Assembly (NCBI GenBank): GCA_963772975.1
Contig: CAVYZH010000002.1
Location: 1-64,000, forward strand
Length of the DNA: 64,000 nucleotides
From: AC-32 sp963772975
GTDB lineage: Bacteria; Actinomycetota; Thermoleophilia; Gaiellales; Gaiellaceae
Direction of reading: 5' to 3'
Position numbers and translations under genes: made by a program. Of this stretch, positions 43,024-51,151 are shown in pieces. The number at the start of each line of letters is the position of its first letter. Positions within the stretch are counted from its first letter, which is position 1. The notes under the pieces were generated by a model. That model had not been told where the DNA came from and did not search any database. It was given only the letters and a program-made list of their open reading frames with translations.

Positions 43024-43695
43024 CTAGGTCAGGTGGAAGTAGAGCGCGTGCAGCAGGTCGACGGCCGGGTTGGAGGTGTGAACGGTCACGTCGTGCGGGA
43101 CGTCGAGCAGCGCTTCCGAGTAGTTGAAGATGATCCGCACGCCGGAGTCGATCAGCTCCTGGGCCACCTGCTGCGCGTGGTCGGCCGGCACCGCGACCAC
43201 CCCGACGATGATGTTCTTCTCACGCACCGTGTCCGCGAGCCGGCGCGAGTCCTCGATCGGCATCGACCCGATCGACCGCCCGACCTTCTCCGGGTCGTTG
43301 TCGAACACCGCCGCGATGTTGATCCCGTGCTCCGCGAAGATCGGTGAGCTCGCGATCGCGTCGCCGAGCCGGCCGGCCCCGATCAGCGCGATGTTGTGCT
43401 GGCCCTGCGTCCTCAGGATCTTGCGGATCTCGCCGAGCAGCGAGTCGATGTTGTAGCCGACCCCGCGCTTGCCGAACTTGCCGAAGGCGGACAGGTCGCG
43501 GCGGATCTGCGTCGCGTTGATGTTCGTGTAGTCCGAGATCTCCTGGGAGGAGATCCGGTCCTTGCCCATCTTCTTGGCCTGGGTCAGAACCTGGAGGTAA
43601 CGGCTCAGCCGGGCCGCCACTCCGACCGTCAGCCGTTCCGACCCCGCCGTACTGTGAACGGTCGTTTGCAACACGCACAACCATTGTGCCAGCAC
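43024..43695 (-). CDS. rex: Redox-sensing transcriptional repressor Rex
   Basis: A 223-residue repressor. The N-terminal winged helix is VAARLSRYLQVLTQAKKMGKDRISSQEISDYTNINATQIRRDLSAFGKFGKRGVGYNIDSLLGEI. The Rossmann domain has IALIGAGRLGDAIASSPIFAEHGINIAAVFDNDPEKVGRSIGSMPIED, and the C-terminal helix ends LHALYFHL for domain swapping. Rex leaves its operators when NADH rises. The start may be 43695 (TTG-like/ATG frame), 43674 (GTG) or 43620 (GTG); a dyad GCACAA-CCA-TTGTGC lies at 43675-43689. Confidence 0.92.
   Translation of the reverse strand: MLAQWLCVLQTTVHSTAGSERLTVGVAARLSRYLQVLTQAKKMGKDRISSQEISDYTNINATQIRRDLSAFGKFGKRGVGYNIDSLLGEIRKILRTQGQHNIALIGAGRLGDAIASSPIFAEHGINIAAVFDNDPEKVGRSIGSMPIEDSRRLADTVREKNIIVGVVAVPADHAQQVAQELIDSGVRIIFNYSEALLDVPHDVTVHTSNPAVDLLHALYFHLT
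43675..43689 (-). promoter_or_regulatory. Small dyad just upstream of the probable rex start
   Basis: GCACAA - CCA - TTGTGC, a perfect 6-bp dyad immediately before GTG 43674. Its half-sites point the opposite way to the Rex consensus (TTGTGAA...TTCACAA), so Rex autoregulation cannot be claimed from it. Confidence 0.3.
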
Positions 43696-43734
43696 CGCCC
43701 GGCTCGGTGCGTCAGACCGTCACAAGCTCCGCTG

Positions 43735-43997
43735 TCAGCGGGGACTTTGTGCGGCGGCCAGCCGCCGGCGCAGGGCCTCCTCGTGGACGTGGTAGGTGAA
43801 GAGCCGCTCGCCGTCGAGCTCGACCACCGGCAGCCATTCGCGGTAGCGCGCCTCCAACTCCGGCGAGCCGTCGATCGCAACCTCCTCCAGCTCGAACCCG
43901 AGCTCGTCCCGCAAGCGCGCGCACCTGCGCGAGCGCCCGCTCACAGAGGTGGCAGCCGGCAGCGTGGAAGACCGACGACCCTAGGGATAGAGGCCAC
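43735..43997 (-). pseudogene. Glutaredoxin-like (DUF836) gene broken by two +1 frameshifts
   Basis: Joining three frames gives a complete small thioredoxin-fold protein: GTG 43997 (inside the gdhA end) reads VASIPRVV, then after one extra base near 43971 FHAAGCHLCERALAQVRAL with the CxxC redox pair, then after another extra base near 43916 RDELGFELEEVAIDGSPELEARYREWLPVVELDGERLFTYHVHEEALRRRL. The join fits DUF836 glutaredoxin-like proteins (about 84 residues). Both shifts go the same way, as in the other broken genes here, so a sequence error is as likely as true decay. Confidence 0.6.
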
Positions 43998-45255
43998 GAG
44001 TCACCGTGGCTTCCGAGACGCGGCCGACCGAGACGCCGTACGCCGCCACGCGCATGCTCGTCTGCTTCTCCTCGTACACGTGCCAGGTCTCGTTGAACGC
44101 GCGCGTGACGATGTCGCGGAGCTTCGAGTTCACCTCGGGCTCCTTCCAGAAGTACTCCTGGAGGCCCTGAACCCACTCGAAGTACGAGACGACGACACCG
44201 CCGGCGTTGGCGAGGATGTCCGGCAGGACGAGCACGCCCTTGTCCTCGAGGATCTCGTCCGCGGCCGGCGTGACCGGTCCGTTCGCGCCCTCGCAGACGA
44301 TCTGCGCCTTGACCTGCGCCGCGTTGTCGGAGGTGATCACCTGCTCGAGCGCGCAAGGAGCAAGCACGTCGCAGTCGAGCAGCAGCAGCTCGTCGTTCGT
44401 GATCTGGTCGGCGCCCTTGAAGCCGGCTAGCGAGCGGGTCTCCTGCTTGTGCGCGATCGCCGCCGCGACGTCGATCCCCTTCGGGTTGTGCAGCCCGACG
44501 GTGGAGTCGGAGACGGCGATCACCGTCGCGCCCTCCTCGGCGAGGAACCTGGCCAGGAAGCTGCCGACATTGCCGAAGCCCTGCACGGCGACGGTCAGGT
44601 CCTGCAGCTGCAGCTCCTTCTTGCGCACCGCTTCCTGGATGCAGTAGAGCGAGCCGCGCGCAGTCGCCTCGAGCCGCCCGAGCGAGCCGCCGACGTTGAG
44701 CGGCTTGCCGGTGACGACGCCGAGCACCGAATGGCCCTTGTTCATCGAGTAGGTGTCGAAGATCCAGGCCATCACCGAGCCGTCGGTGCCGACGTCGGGA
44801 GCGGGGATGTCCTTCTCGGGCCCGATCTCGTTGATGATCTCGGTCGTGAAGCGGCGGGTCATGCGCTCGAGCTCGCTGCGCGAGAGCTTCTTCGGGTCAC
44901 AGACGACGCCGCCCTTGGCGCCGCCGAAGGGAATGTTCATCAGCGCGCACTTCCAGGTCATCCACATCGCCAGCGCCTTGACCTCGTCGAGCGTGACGTC
45001 CGGGTGGTAGCGGATGCCGCCCTTGGACGGCCCGCGCGCGATGTTGTGGGTGACGCGGTAGCCCTCGAAGGCGTGGATCGTGCCGTCGTCCATCGTCACG
45101 GGGACCGAGACGACGACTGCCTTCTTGCACTCCTGGAGCACGTTCACCAGGCGCTGGTCGATCTCGAAGATGTCGGCCACCCGCCGCAGCTGCTGGCGGG
45201 CGATCTGAAACGGGTTCTCGCGAAGGTGGGACTCGGGCGCTTCGACGGTCGTCAC
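43981..45255 (-). CDS. gdhA: Glu/Leu/Phe/Val-type glutamate dehydrogenase
   Basis: A 424-residue enzyme of the hexameric small GDH class. Substrate and catalytic motifs: YRVTHNIARGPSKGGIRYHPDVTLDEVKALAMWMTWKCALMNIPFGGAKGGVVCDPKKLSRSELER (catalytic Lys in PFGGAKGG) and DIPAPDVGTDGSVMAW (Asp). The dinucleotide fold is LTVAVQGFGNVGSFLARFLAEEGATVIAVSDS. It converts glutamate and 2-oxoglutarate plus ammonia, with NAD or NADP undecided. The downstream glutaredoxin-like remnant starts inside its 3' end. Confidence 0.95.
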   Translation of the reverse strand: MTTVEAPESHLRENPFQIARQQLRRVADIFEIDQRLVNVLQECKKAVVVSVPVTMDDGTIHAFEGYRVTHNIARGPSKGGIRYHPDVTLDEVKALAMWMTWKCALMNIPFGGAKGGVVCDPKKLSRSELERMTRRFTTEIINEIGPEKDIPAPDVGTDGSVMAWIFDTYSMNKGHSVLGVVTGKPLNVGGSLGRLEATARGSLYCIQEAVRKKELQLQDLTVAVQGFGNVGSFLARFLAEEGATVIAVSDSTVGLHNPKGIDVAAAIAHKQETRSLAGFKGADQITNDELLLLDCDVLAPCALEQVITSDNAAQVKAQIVCEGANGPVTPAADEILEDKGVLVLPDILANAGGVVVSYFEWVQGLQEYFWKEPEVNSKLRDIVTRAFNETWHVYEEKQTSMRVAAYGVSVGRVSEATVTRGLYP

Positions 45256-45275
45256 TACTGAATGAGTATAGGCCC

Positions 45276-47825
45276 CTATCTGATGCGGAATGCGATGGTG
45301 CGGATCGTCGGCGGGGCCTTGCTCGTGGGAACCGCGACCAGGCGGACGGCGTAGCGGCCCGGGTCAAGCGGGGCGCCGGTGGGGCCGCGTCCGGTGAGGC
45401 CGATCGCGACCCGGCCGGGAAGCTGGTCGCGCAGGCGCGCGAGCAGGCCGAGCCGCTTGCCGGCGCGCCAGAGCTCGACATCGAGCCTGGCGACCGGGTG
45501 CACCTCGGCCCCGATCGCGCTCGGGACGACGAGCCCGGCCTGCAGCGAGAGCACCGTCGGCGTCGTGTCCGAGGGCCTGAACGAGCTCGACGAAAGCGCG
45601 ACGGCGGAGATCAGGTCGCGCCGCTGTGGGCCGAACGTGATCGCCCACGGGATCTTCAGCGGGCCTGCGCCGCGGGCGACCAGCAGCACCGAGCCCTCGG
45701 CCGAACCGCCGTCCGGCGGCACGCCGTTCAGCCTCGCGCTCAGGGTCACCGGCGCGTTGCCGCCCGGCTTCAGCCGCACCCAGTGGGGCTTCGGCTCGAG
45801 CTCGAGGCCGCCGCTGCCGGTGCTGCGGATGCGGACGAGCAGGGTGCGCGTCGAGACGTTCCGGATCCGAAGCTGCTGCGAGGCGTGCCAGCCGTCACCT
45901 TCGGCGTGCCCGAACGCGAGCGCGACCGGGTCGGCCGTGATTTCACCCGCCGCGCTCTCGCCAAGATCGACGAGCCCGGCGCCCTGCCCGGTGACGCTCT
46001 CGTCCCGGATCGAATGCGCCTTGCCGGTCAGCAGGCTTCCGAGGTCGAGCGCCCGCAGGCCCGGGCGCACCTGGGCGAGCACGGCCGCGGCGCCGGCGAC
46101 CACTGCGGCTGCCGGGCTCGAGCCGTTGACCGTGCCGTAGCTCGGCGTGCCGTCATCGTTGGCGCCCGGCTCGGAGGTCGTGAGCGCAACGCCCGGCGCG
46201 GCCAGGTCGGGCTTGACGCGCCCGTCGAAGGCGAGCCCGCGCGAGGAAAAGGGCGCGATCCCGCCTTCGCTGGCGTTGTGCGCGACCCGCGGCAGACCGA
46301 TCGAGACGGCGGGGTGCTGATGCGCCCTGATCGCGGTAAGCGCGGCCTGGGCGACGCGCAACGGGACGCTGACGACCGGGATGTTGACCGCTTCGTCGAC
46401 GCCGAGCCCGCCGGCCGGGAGCTGGGTCCCGTACACCACCACGGCGGTCGCTCCCGCGCGGGCGGCGTACTCGATCGCGAGCTGCGGGTCGGAGCCGCCG
46501 TCGACGAGCGCGGCGCGGTCGGCGACGAGGCTGCGGCCGTGGCCGTCGAAGAACGCGCGCAGCCTGGAGCCTCCGCCACGCGGCGCGGCGAGCTCCCGCT
46601 CGAGCGGACGCTCCGAGACGACGGCACCGGCAAGCGGCAACGGCCGGTCGAGCACGAGGTCGAGCCCGACGCGCACGGCGACCGGGACCTCCTCGGCGTC
46701 GCCACGCAGGTCGGCCGCGGCAACGGTCAGCGCGGCGGGCGCGCCGCCCGGGCTGGAGATGCTGCCGAAGGCCGGCCCCGCGGGACCGTCATTACCGGCG
46801 GGCGCGACCACGAGCGTGTCGAGCTGCAACGCGCCCTGGATCGCGCGCGCCTCGGGCGAGTCGGTGAAGGCTGCGTACGAGACGGCCTCGCCGATCAGCG
46901 CGATCCGCGCCGCGTCGTGGGCGTCGCCGTCGAGGTTCGGGTCGACGGCGCGCTCGAGGCCGGCGATCACCTGGTCGGTGCGCGCGTAGACGGCCGACCC
47001 GCCGGTGACTGCCGGCTGCCAGCCCGCCACGCGGATCGGCAGCACCGAGGCGCCGGGCGCGATCCCGCTCACCCCGCCCGGGCCACCCGCGCCGACGAGG
47101 ATCCCGGCCATCTCGGTGCCGTGCCGCTCGAGCCGGTTCGAGCCATCCGGGTCGCGCGCGGCGCTTGTGTCGGGATCGTCGCCGACGAGATCGATCCCCG
47201 GCAGGATGCGGCCGCTCAGGTACGGGTGCGCGCGATCGACGCCGGTGTCGAGCAGCGCGATCGTCACGCCGCGGCCGTCGTAGCCGGGCAGCCGCAGCGC
47301 CGGCAGGCTGCTCGCGCCCCGCGCGACGCCCTTGCCGCCGAGCAAGGTCGAGGAGACGGAGGCCGGATAGGCCGGCCGCACCGGGTAGACGCCGGCTACC
47401 TCTGGCCGTCGTTCCAGGACGGCGACCGCACGCGCGTCGAGCGGCGCGGAGAAACCGTTCAGGACGCGCGAGTACGAGAACTGGACCCGCGGCCGGATCC
47501 CGCGCGTGCTCAACTCCGAGAGCAGCTGCCGCTGCGCGGCGAGGGCGATGCGCGTCCACGTCCGTTCCTTGCGCTCGCTCGCGACGCCGCCGTTCAGCGC
47601 AACCCGCTGCGCCATCGAGGGCGAGCGCAGCACGACCAGCACGCGCTCGCCGACCGAGACCGCCGGGTGGGCGCCGCCGACGAGCCCGTGCCACGACGAC
47701 GCCTCCGAGGCGAGCGAGCGCTGCTTCGTGTCACTGACGCCGAAGCCGACGACGAGCCCCGTCACGGCAAGCGCGAGGATCGCGAGGGCGGCCTCAGAGA
47801 GCCGACGCATAGGCATCCAGCGCAA
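45276..47825 (-). CDS. Large subtilase (S8) with PA-type inserted domain, exported
   Basis: An 849-residue protein with an N-terminal hydrophobic segment (ALAILALAVTGLVVGFGV). The protease domain has D193 (ALLDTGVD), H235 (ERHGTEMAGI), Asn in APAGNDGPAG and S570 (VNGSSPAAAVVAG, replacing the usual GTSMA). The region about 370-520, with TAVVVYGTQLPAGGLGVDEAVNIPVVSV, reads as a protease-associated domain inserted between Asn and Ser. The last 230 residues are beta-rich Ig-like parts. It is C5a-peptidase/lactocepin-like in layout. Its start overlaps the tsaD end by 32 bp; in-frame ATGs at 47816 and 47810 give less overlap. Confidence 0.87.
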   Translation of the reverse strand: MRWMPMRRLSEAALAILALAVTGLVVGFGVSDTKQRSLASEASSWHGLVGGAHPAVSVGERVLVVLRSPSMAQRVALNGGVASERKERTWTRIALAAQRQLLSELSTRGIRPRVQFSYSRVLNGFSAPLDARAVAVLERRPEVAGVYPVRPAYPASVSSTLLGGKGVARGASSLPALRLPGYDGRGVTIALLDTGVDRAHPYLSGRILPGIDLVGDDPDTSAARDPDGSNRLERHGTEMAGILVGAGGPGGVSGIAPGASVLPIRVAGWQPAVTGGSAVYARTDQVIAGLERAVDPNLDGDAHDAARIALIGEAVSYAAFTDSPEARAIQGALQLDTLVVAPAGNDGPAGPAFGSISSPGGAPAALTVAAADLRGDAEEVPVAVRVGLDLVLDRPLPLAGAVVSERPLERELAAPRGGGSRLRAFFDGHGRSLVADRAALVDGGSDPQLAIEYAARAGATAVVVYGTQLPAGGLGVDEAVNIPVVSVPLRVAQAALTAIRAHQHPAVSIGLPRVAHNASEGGIAPFSSRGLAFDGRVKPDLAAPGVALTTSEPGANDDGTPSYGTVNGSSPAAAVVAGAAAVLAQVRPGLRALDLGSLLTGKAHSIRDESVTGQGAGLVDLGESAAGEITADPVALAFGHAEGDGWHASQQLRIRNVSTRTLLVRIRSTGSGGLELEPKPHWVRLKPGGNAPVTLSARLNGVPPDGGSAEGSVLLVARGAGPLKIPWAITFGPQRRDLISAVALSSSSFRPSDTTPTVLSLQAGLVVPSAIGAEVHPVARLDVELWRAGKRLGLLARLRDQLPGRVAIGLTGRGPTGAPLDPGRYAVRLVAVPTSKAPPTIRTIAFRIR

Positions 47826-48747
47826 GATAACCGGGCGGTGGGATTGCCTCCGAGTATCTGGCCGCCGAAGCGATCATCGCGGCGTTGTCGGTGCAGAGCG
47901 CGAGCGGCGGCGCGGTCGCGTCGGGAAGCGCGGCGCGGAGCTCGGAGTTCGCGGCCACGCCGCCCACGATGGCGACCCGCTCGGCCCCGGTCCGCTCGGC
48001 GGCCTCGAGCGTCCGCGCGACGAGCGCGCGCACGATCGCCCGCTGGTAGCTCGCCGCGAGATCGGCCCGCCGCGCCTCGGCCTCGTCGCCGAGCCCGCGC
48101 ACCTCGTAGAGCAGCGCCGTCTTGACGCCCGAGAACGAGAAGTCGAGGCCCGGCGCGCGGGCGACCGGGAAGTCGAACGCCTCGGGATCGCCCTCGCGCG
48201 CGAGCCGGTCGATCTCGGCGCCGCCGGGATAGCCGAGGCCGAGCAGCCGGGCCCCCTTGTCGAAGGCCTCGCCCGCCGCGTCGTCGAGCGTCGTCCCGAG
48301 CCGCCGGAAGGCGCCGTGCTCCGGCACGTCGACGAGCAGCGTGTGCCCGCCGCTGGCGAGCAGGCAGAGGAACGGCGGTTCGAGCGGCTCCGGTTCGAGG
48401 TAGAGCGAGGCCACATGCCCGTGCAAGTGGTTGACGGGTGCGAGCGGCAGGCCCCGGCCCCAGGCGAGCGCCTTCGCCGCGCTCAGACCCACGAGCAGCG
48501 CGCCGATCAGCCCCGGGCCCTGCGTGACCGCGACCGTTTTGAGGTCGTCGAGCGTGTGCTCGCCGAGTGCTTCCTCGATTACCGGGATTACCAGCTCGAG
48601 ATGCCGCCGCGACGCGACCTCGGGCACGACCCCGCCGAAGCGGGCATGCAGGTCGGCCTGCGACGCGACGACATTGGCCACGATTCGGCCGCCGTCCAGC
48701 AACGCAGCGGCCGTCTCGTCGCACGAGGTCTCCAGCCCGAGAATCAG
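47794..48747 (-). CDS. tsaD: tRNA N6-adenosine threonylcarbamoyltransferase
   Basis: A 317-residue TsaD/Gcp. ILGLETSCDETAAALL is the start, NHLHGHVASLYL holds the metal-binding histidines, LASGGHTLLVDVPEHGAFRRLGTTLDDAAGEAFDKGARLLGLGYPGG the nucleotide/acceptor site, and VGGVAANSELR and CTDNAAMIASAA the rest. It moves threonylcarbamoyl from its adenylate to A37 of tRNA. The only start fitting the family is CTG 48747, overlapping the rimI stop as CTGA; GTG 48783 would add 12 residues inside rimI. Partners tsaB and tsaE lie just upstream. Confidence 0.93.
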   Translation of the reverse strand: MILGLETSCDETAAALLDGGRIVANVVASQADLHARFGGVVPEVASRRHLELVIPVIEEALGEHTLDDLKTVAVTQGPGLIGALLVGLSAAKALAWGRGLPLAPVNHLHGHVASLYLEPEPLEPPFLCLLASGGHTLLVDVPEHGAFRRLGTTLDDAAGEAFDKGARLLGLGYPGGAEIDRLAREGDPEAFDFPVARAPGLDFSFSGVKTALLYEVRGLGDEAEARRADLAASYQRAIVRALVARTLEAAERTGAERVAIVGGVAANSELRAALPDATAPPLALCTDNAAMIASAARYSEAIPPPGYLALDAYASAL

Positions 48748-49217
48748 GAGTGCGTCGCCGGCTCGGAGACCGGGTCCTTCCACATGATCAAGGCGTCCTC
48801 GCGGTTGTCGGTGTAGTAGCCGCGCCGCACGCCGCGGGCTCGGAAGCCGACCTCCTCGTAGAGCTTGATCGCACCCGCGTTCGAGACGCGCACCTCGAGC
48901 GTGTAGCCCCGGCGCGAGCGGCCGGCGGTCAGCTCGAAGAGCCGGGTCAGCAGCAGCGAGGCGATCCCCTGGCGGCGATGGCCGGGCTCGACGGCGACGT
49001 TCATCACGTGCCAGGCGTCGACGTAGCGGGAGATGATCAGGTAGCCGATCAGCTTGTCGGTGTCGGGCTCGAAGGCGCCGAGGCAGAGTGACGACGGCTT
49101 GGCCAGCTCGCTCGCGAACATCGAGCGCGACCAGGGCGTCGGGTAGGAGCTGCGCTCGATCTCCTCGATCGAGTTCAGGTCGCGCAGCTCGAGGCGGCGG
49201 AGCTCGACGTCGTTCAT
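48744..49217 (-). CDS. rimI: Ribosomal-protein-S18-alanine N-acetyltransferase RimI-like
   Basis: A 157-residue GNAT: MNDVELRRLELRDLNSIEEIERSSYPTPWSRSMFASELAKP is the RimI start (IE..SYPTPWS), VMNVAVEPGHRRQGIASLLLTRLFELTA the acetyl-CoA loop, and VSNAGAIKLYEEVGFRARGVRRGYYTDNREDALIMWKD the closing motif with Y and E used in catalysis. It acetylates the N-terminus of S18. In actinobacteria rimI commonly sits between tsaB and tsaD, as here. ATG overlaps the tsaB stop. Confidence 0.9.
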   Translation of the reverse strand: MNDVELRRLELRDLNSIEEIERSSYPTPWSRSMFASELAKPSSLCLGAFEPDTDKLIGYLIISRYVDAWHVMNVAVEPGHRRQGIASLLLTRLFELTAGRSRRGYTLEVRVSNAGAIKLYEEVGFRARGVRRGYYTDNREDALIMWKDPVSEPATHS

Positions 49218-49810
49218 GCGTTCCGCTCCGCGTCGGGGATGCGCAGATAGAGCGGCTCGACCTGGCCCGCGGGGCCGAAGTCGCGCGCGAGCTGGGCGTG
49301 GAAGCGGGCGCGCGGCAGATGGCGCTCGTCGCCGTCGGGGGGCACCTCGGCGCCGTTGGCCTCCAGGATCGCCCGGTAGCGAACGGCCCCGCTGCCGACG
49401 CAGAGCGCCGCCCGCACGTCCTCCGGCGCGCAGACCGTGGGCTCGCCGTCCACGAGCGTGAAGACCTCGCGCCGGCCGCCGTCCACGACCGGCAACGCGC
49501 CCGGTGCACCCGCGGCGAGCGCGTCGAGCGTCGAGACGCCCGCGACCGGCAGCTCGAGCGCCAGCGCCAGCCCGCGTGCCGTCGCCAGGCCGAGCCGCAG
49601 CCCGGTGAAGCTCCCCGGCCCGGTGCCGACCACGATCCCGGTCAGCTCCGAGCGCTCGGCACCGCTCGCGCGCAGCAGCTCGTCGGCGTCCACGAGCACG
49701 GCGACTGCCCGGGAGACTCGCTCTCCCAGCACCTCCCCGTCCCGGACGAGCGCCGCAGTCGCCGCGCTCGTCGCGGTGTCAAACGCGAGTGTCAGCACCC
49801 CCGGAGACAC
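49214..49810 (-). CDS. tsaB: tRNA threonylcarbamoyladenosine biosynthesis protein TsaB
   Basis: A 198-residue protein of the ASKHA fold: VLTLAFDTATSAATAALVRDGEVLGERV, IVVGTGPGSFTGLRLGLATARGLALALELPVAGVSTLDALA and LPVVDGGRREVFTLV are the usual TsaB motifs. It has no kinase activity itself and holds TsaD and TsaE in the t6A complex. The frame starts at GTG 49810 (32-bp overlap with tsaE); GTG 49798 is also possible and starts VLTLAFDT. Confidence 0.92.
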   Translation of the reverse strand: MSPGVLTLAFDTATSAATAALVRDGEVLGERVSRAVAVLVDADELLRASGAERSELTGIVVGTGPGSFTGLRLGLATARGLALALELPVAGVSTLDALAAGAPGALPVVDGGRREVFTLVDGEPTVCAPEDVRAALCVGSGAVRYRAILEANGAEVPPDGDERHLPRARFHAQLARDFGPAGQVEPLYLRIPDAERNA

Positions 49811-50240
49811 GGTCGAGCAGTGACGGTTCCGGACTGGCCAGCGCGATCAGCCTGTGAGCGCGATCCATATGCGACAAACGTACCTCGACTCGCGCCGGCG
49901 GGAGGGCATCGGCCGCCGCCTCAGGCCACTCGACGAAGCAGATCGCGTCCTCGAAGTACGGCTCGAGATCGCCCCACTCGGCCGCGGAGAAGCCCTGGAA
50001 GCGGTAGAGGTCGAGGTGCGAGACGTCCACCGGCTCGGCCGGGTAGCGGTGACCGATCGTGAACGTCGGGCTCGTGACCGGCACGGTCACGCCCAGCGCC
50101 CGGCAGGCGCCGCGGACGAAGGTCGTCTTGCCGCTGCCGAGCTCGCCGGAGACGGTGACCACGTCGCCGGCCCGCAGCTCGCGCGCCAGAGCGGCCGCGG
50201 CCGCCTCCGTCTCCGCCGGTGAGGCGGAGATCGTCTCCAT
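49779..50240 (-). CDS. tsaE: tRNA threonylcarbamoyladenosine biosynthesis ATPase TsaE
   Basis: A 153-residue P-loop ATPase: METISASPAETEAAAAALARELRAGDVVTVSGELGSGKTTFVRGACRALGV with Walker A GELGSGKT, then VTSPTFTIGHRYPAEPVDVSHLDLYRFQGFSAAEWGDLEPYFEDAICFVEWPEAAADALP, which carries the family aspartate and the switch glutamate (GDLEPYFED). It energises the TsaBD complex. It is the first of the tsaE-tsaB-rimI-tsaD run, 3 bp downstream of the uracil-DNA glycosylase. Confidence 0.93.
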   Translation of the reverse strand: METISASPAETEAAAAALARELRAGDVVTVSGELGSGKTTFVRGACRALGVTVPVTSPTFTIGHRYPAEPVDVSHLDLYRFQGFSAAEWGDLEPYFEDAICFVEWPEAAADALPPARVEVRLSHMDRAHRLIALASPEPSLLDRVSGGADTRV

Positions 50241-50243
50241 CGC

Positions 50244-50915
50244 CTAGAAGAGGCCGAGCTGGACCGCGACGGGCTCCGAGGCAACCGGCGCCAGCAGCGG
50301 CTCGACGGGCGCAGGCTCGGCAGGTGGGCGGCCCAGCAGCTCCGGCAGCCGGGCGAAGTCCTGCTCGAGCACCTGCAGCATCTTCGGCGTGTAGAGCGCC
50401 GCGGCCGGATGGTAGAGCGGGTAGAGCAGGACGCGGCTGCCGCCGAGCGTGACCTCCTGCTCGGCGCCGTGCACGCGCGTGATCCCGGTCGGCTTGCCCG
50501 AGAGCAGCTTGGTCGCGAAGTTGCCGAGCGTCGCCACGACTCGCGGCTGGATCAGCTCGATCTGGCGGAAGAGGTGACTCTCACAGGCCTGGATCTCGTC
50601 CGGAGCCGGGTCGCGGTTGCCCGGCGGCCGGCACTTGAGCACGTTGGCGATGTAGACGTTGCCGCGCTCGAGCCCGATCGCGGCGAGCAGCTTGTCGAGC
50701 AGCTTGCCGGCCTGACCGACGAACGGGTAGCCCTGCTTGTCCTCGTGGAAGCCGGGCGCCTCGCCGACGAACATCAGGTCGGCCTGCGGGTCGCCGACGC
50801 CGAAGACGACCTGCGTGCGGCCCTGCGCGAGCGCGCAGCGCGTGCAGCCCGCGACCTGGCGCTCGAACGCCTCGAGCTCGGTCAGCTGGCGCTCAGCCGC
50901 AGCCACACGAACCAC
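50244..50915 (-). CDS. Type-4 uracil-DNA glycosylase (iron-sulfur)
   Basis: A 223-residue glycosylase. VAGCTRCALAQGRTQVVFGVGDPQADLMFVGEAPGFHEDKQGYPFVGQAGKLLDKLLAAIGL contains the first Cys pair and the catalytic GEAPGxxED; NVLKCRPPGNRDPAPDEIQACESHLFRQIELIQPRVVATLGNFA holds the two other cluster cysteines; YPLYHPAAAL is motif B. The four cysteines bind a 4Fe-4S cluster. It removes uracil made by cytosine deamination. The C-terminal 40 residues are proline-rich and extra. GTG 50915 overlaps the fmdB gene by 23 bp. Confidence 0.93.
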   Translation of the reverse strand: MVRVAAAERQLTELEAFERQVAGCTRCALAQGRTQVVFGVGDPQADLMFVGEAPGFHEDKQGYPFVGQAGKLLDKLLAAIGLERGNVYIANVLKCRPPGNRDPAPDEIQACESHLFRQIELIQPRVVATLGNFATKLLSGKPTGITRVHGAEQEVTLGGSRVLLYPLYHPAAALYTPKMLQVLEQDFARLPELLGRPPAEPAPVEPLLAPVASEPVAVQLGLF

Positions 50916-51102
50916 CGCAACAGCCGCCGCCGGAAGATCCTCCGAAGCTGGGCTGCGCGGCGGTGCCGTGTGTCGCGAAGACCGAGAACTGCTTGCGCAC
51001 GTTCGCGGAGGCGCAGTCCGGGCAGTCAGGCTCCTCGCCGTTCCGGACGAGCTCCTCGAAGTGCGACTCGCACTCCATGCAGACGTATTCGTAGATCGGC
51101 AC
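50893..51102 (-). CDS. FmdB-family zinc-ribbon protein
   Basis: A 69-residue protein: VPIYEYVCMECESHFEELVRNGEEPDCPDCASANVRKQFSVFATHGTA, with the FmdB CxxC...CxxC ribbon, then GGSSGGGCCGGSCGCG, a glycine/cysteine tail common in the family. GTG 51102 gives the classic (V/M)PIYEY start. Function unknown; often regulatory. It heads the coupled run UDG-tsaE-tsaB-rimI-tsaD. Confidence 0.88.
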   Translation of the reverse strand: MPIYEYVCMECESHFEELVRNGEEPDCPDCASANVRKQFSVFATHGTAAQPSFGGSSGGGCCGGSCGCG

Positions 51103-51151
51103 CGTGTCAGACCCTAGCAACGGGTCCGCATCTTCGACCACGGGTCGGACA

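Noticed and set aside
43675..43689. A Rex operator in front of rex
   Set aside because: The half-sites are in the reverse order to the known TTGTGAA...TTCACAA consensus.
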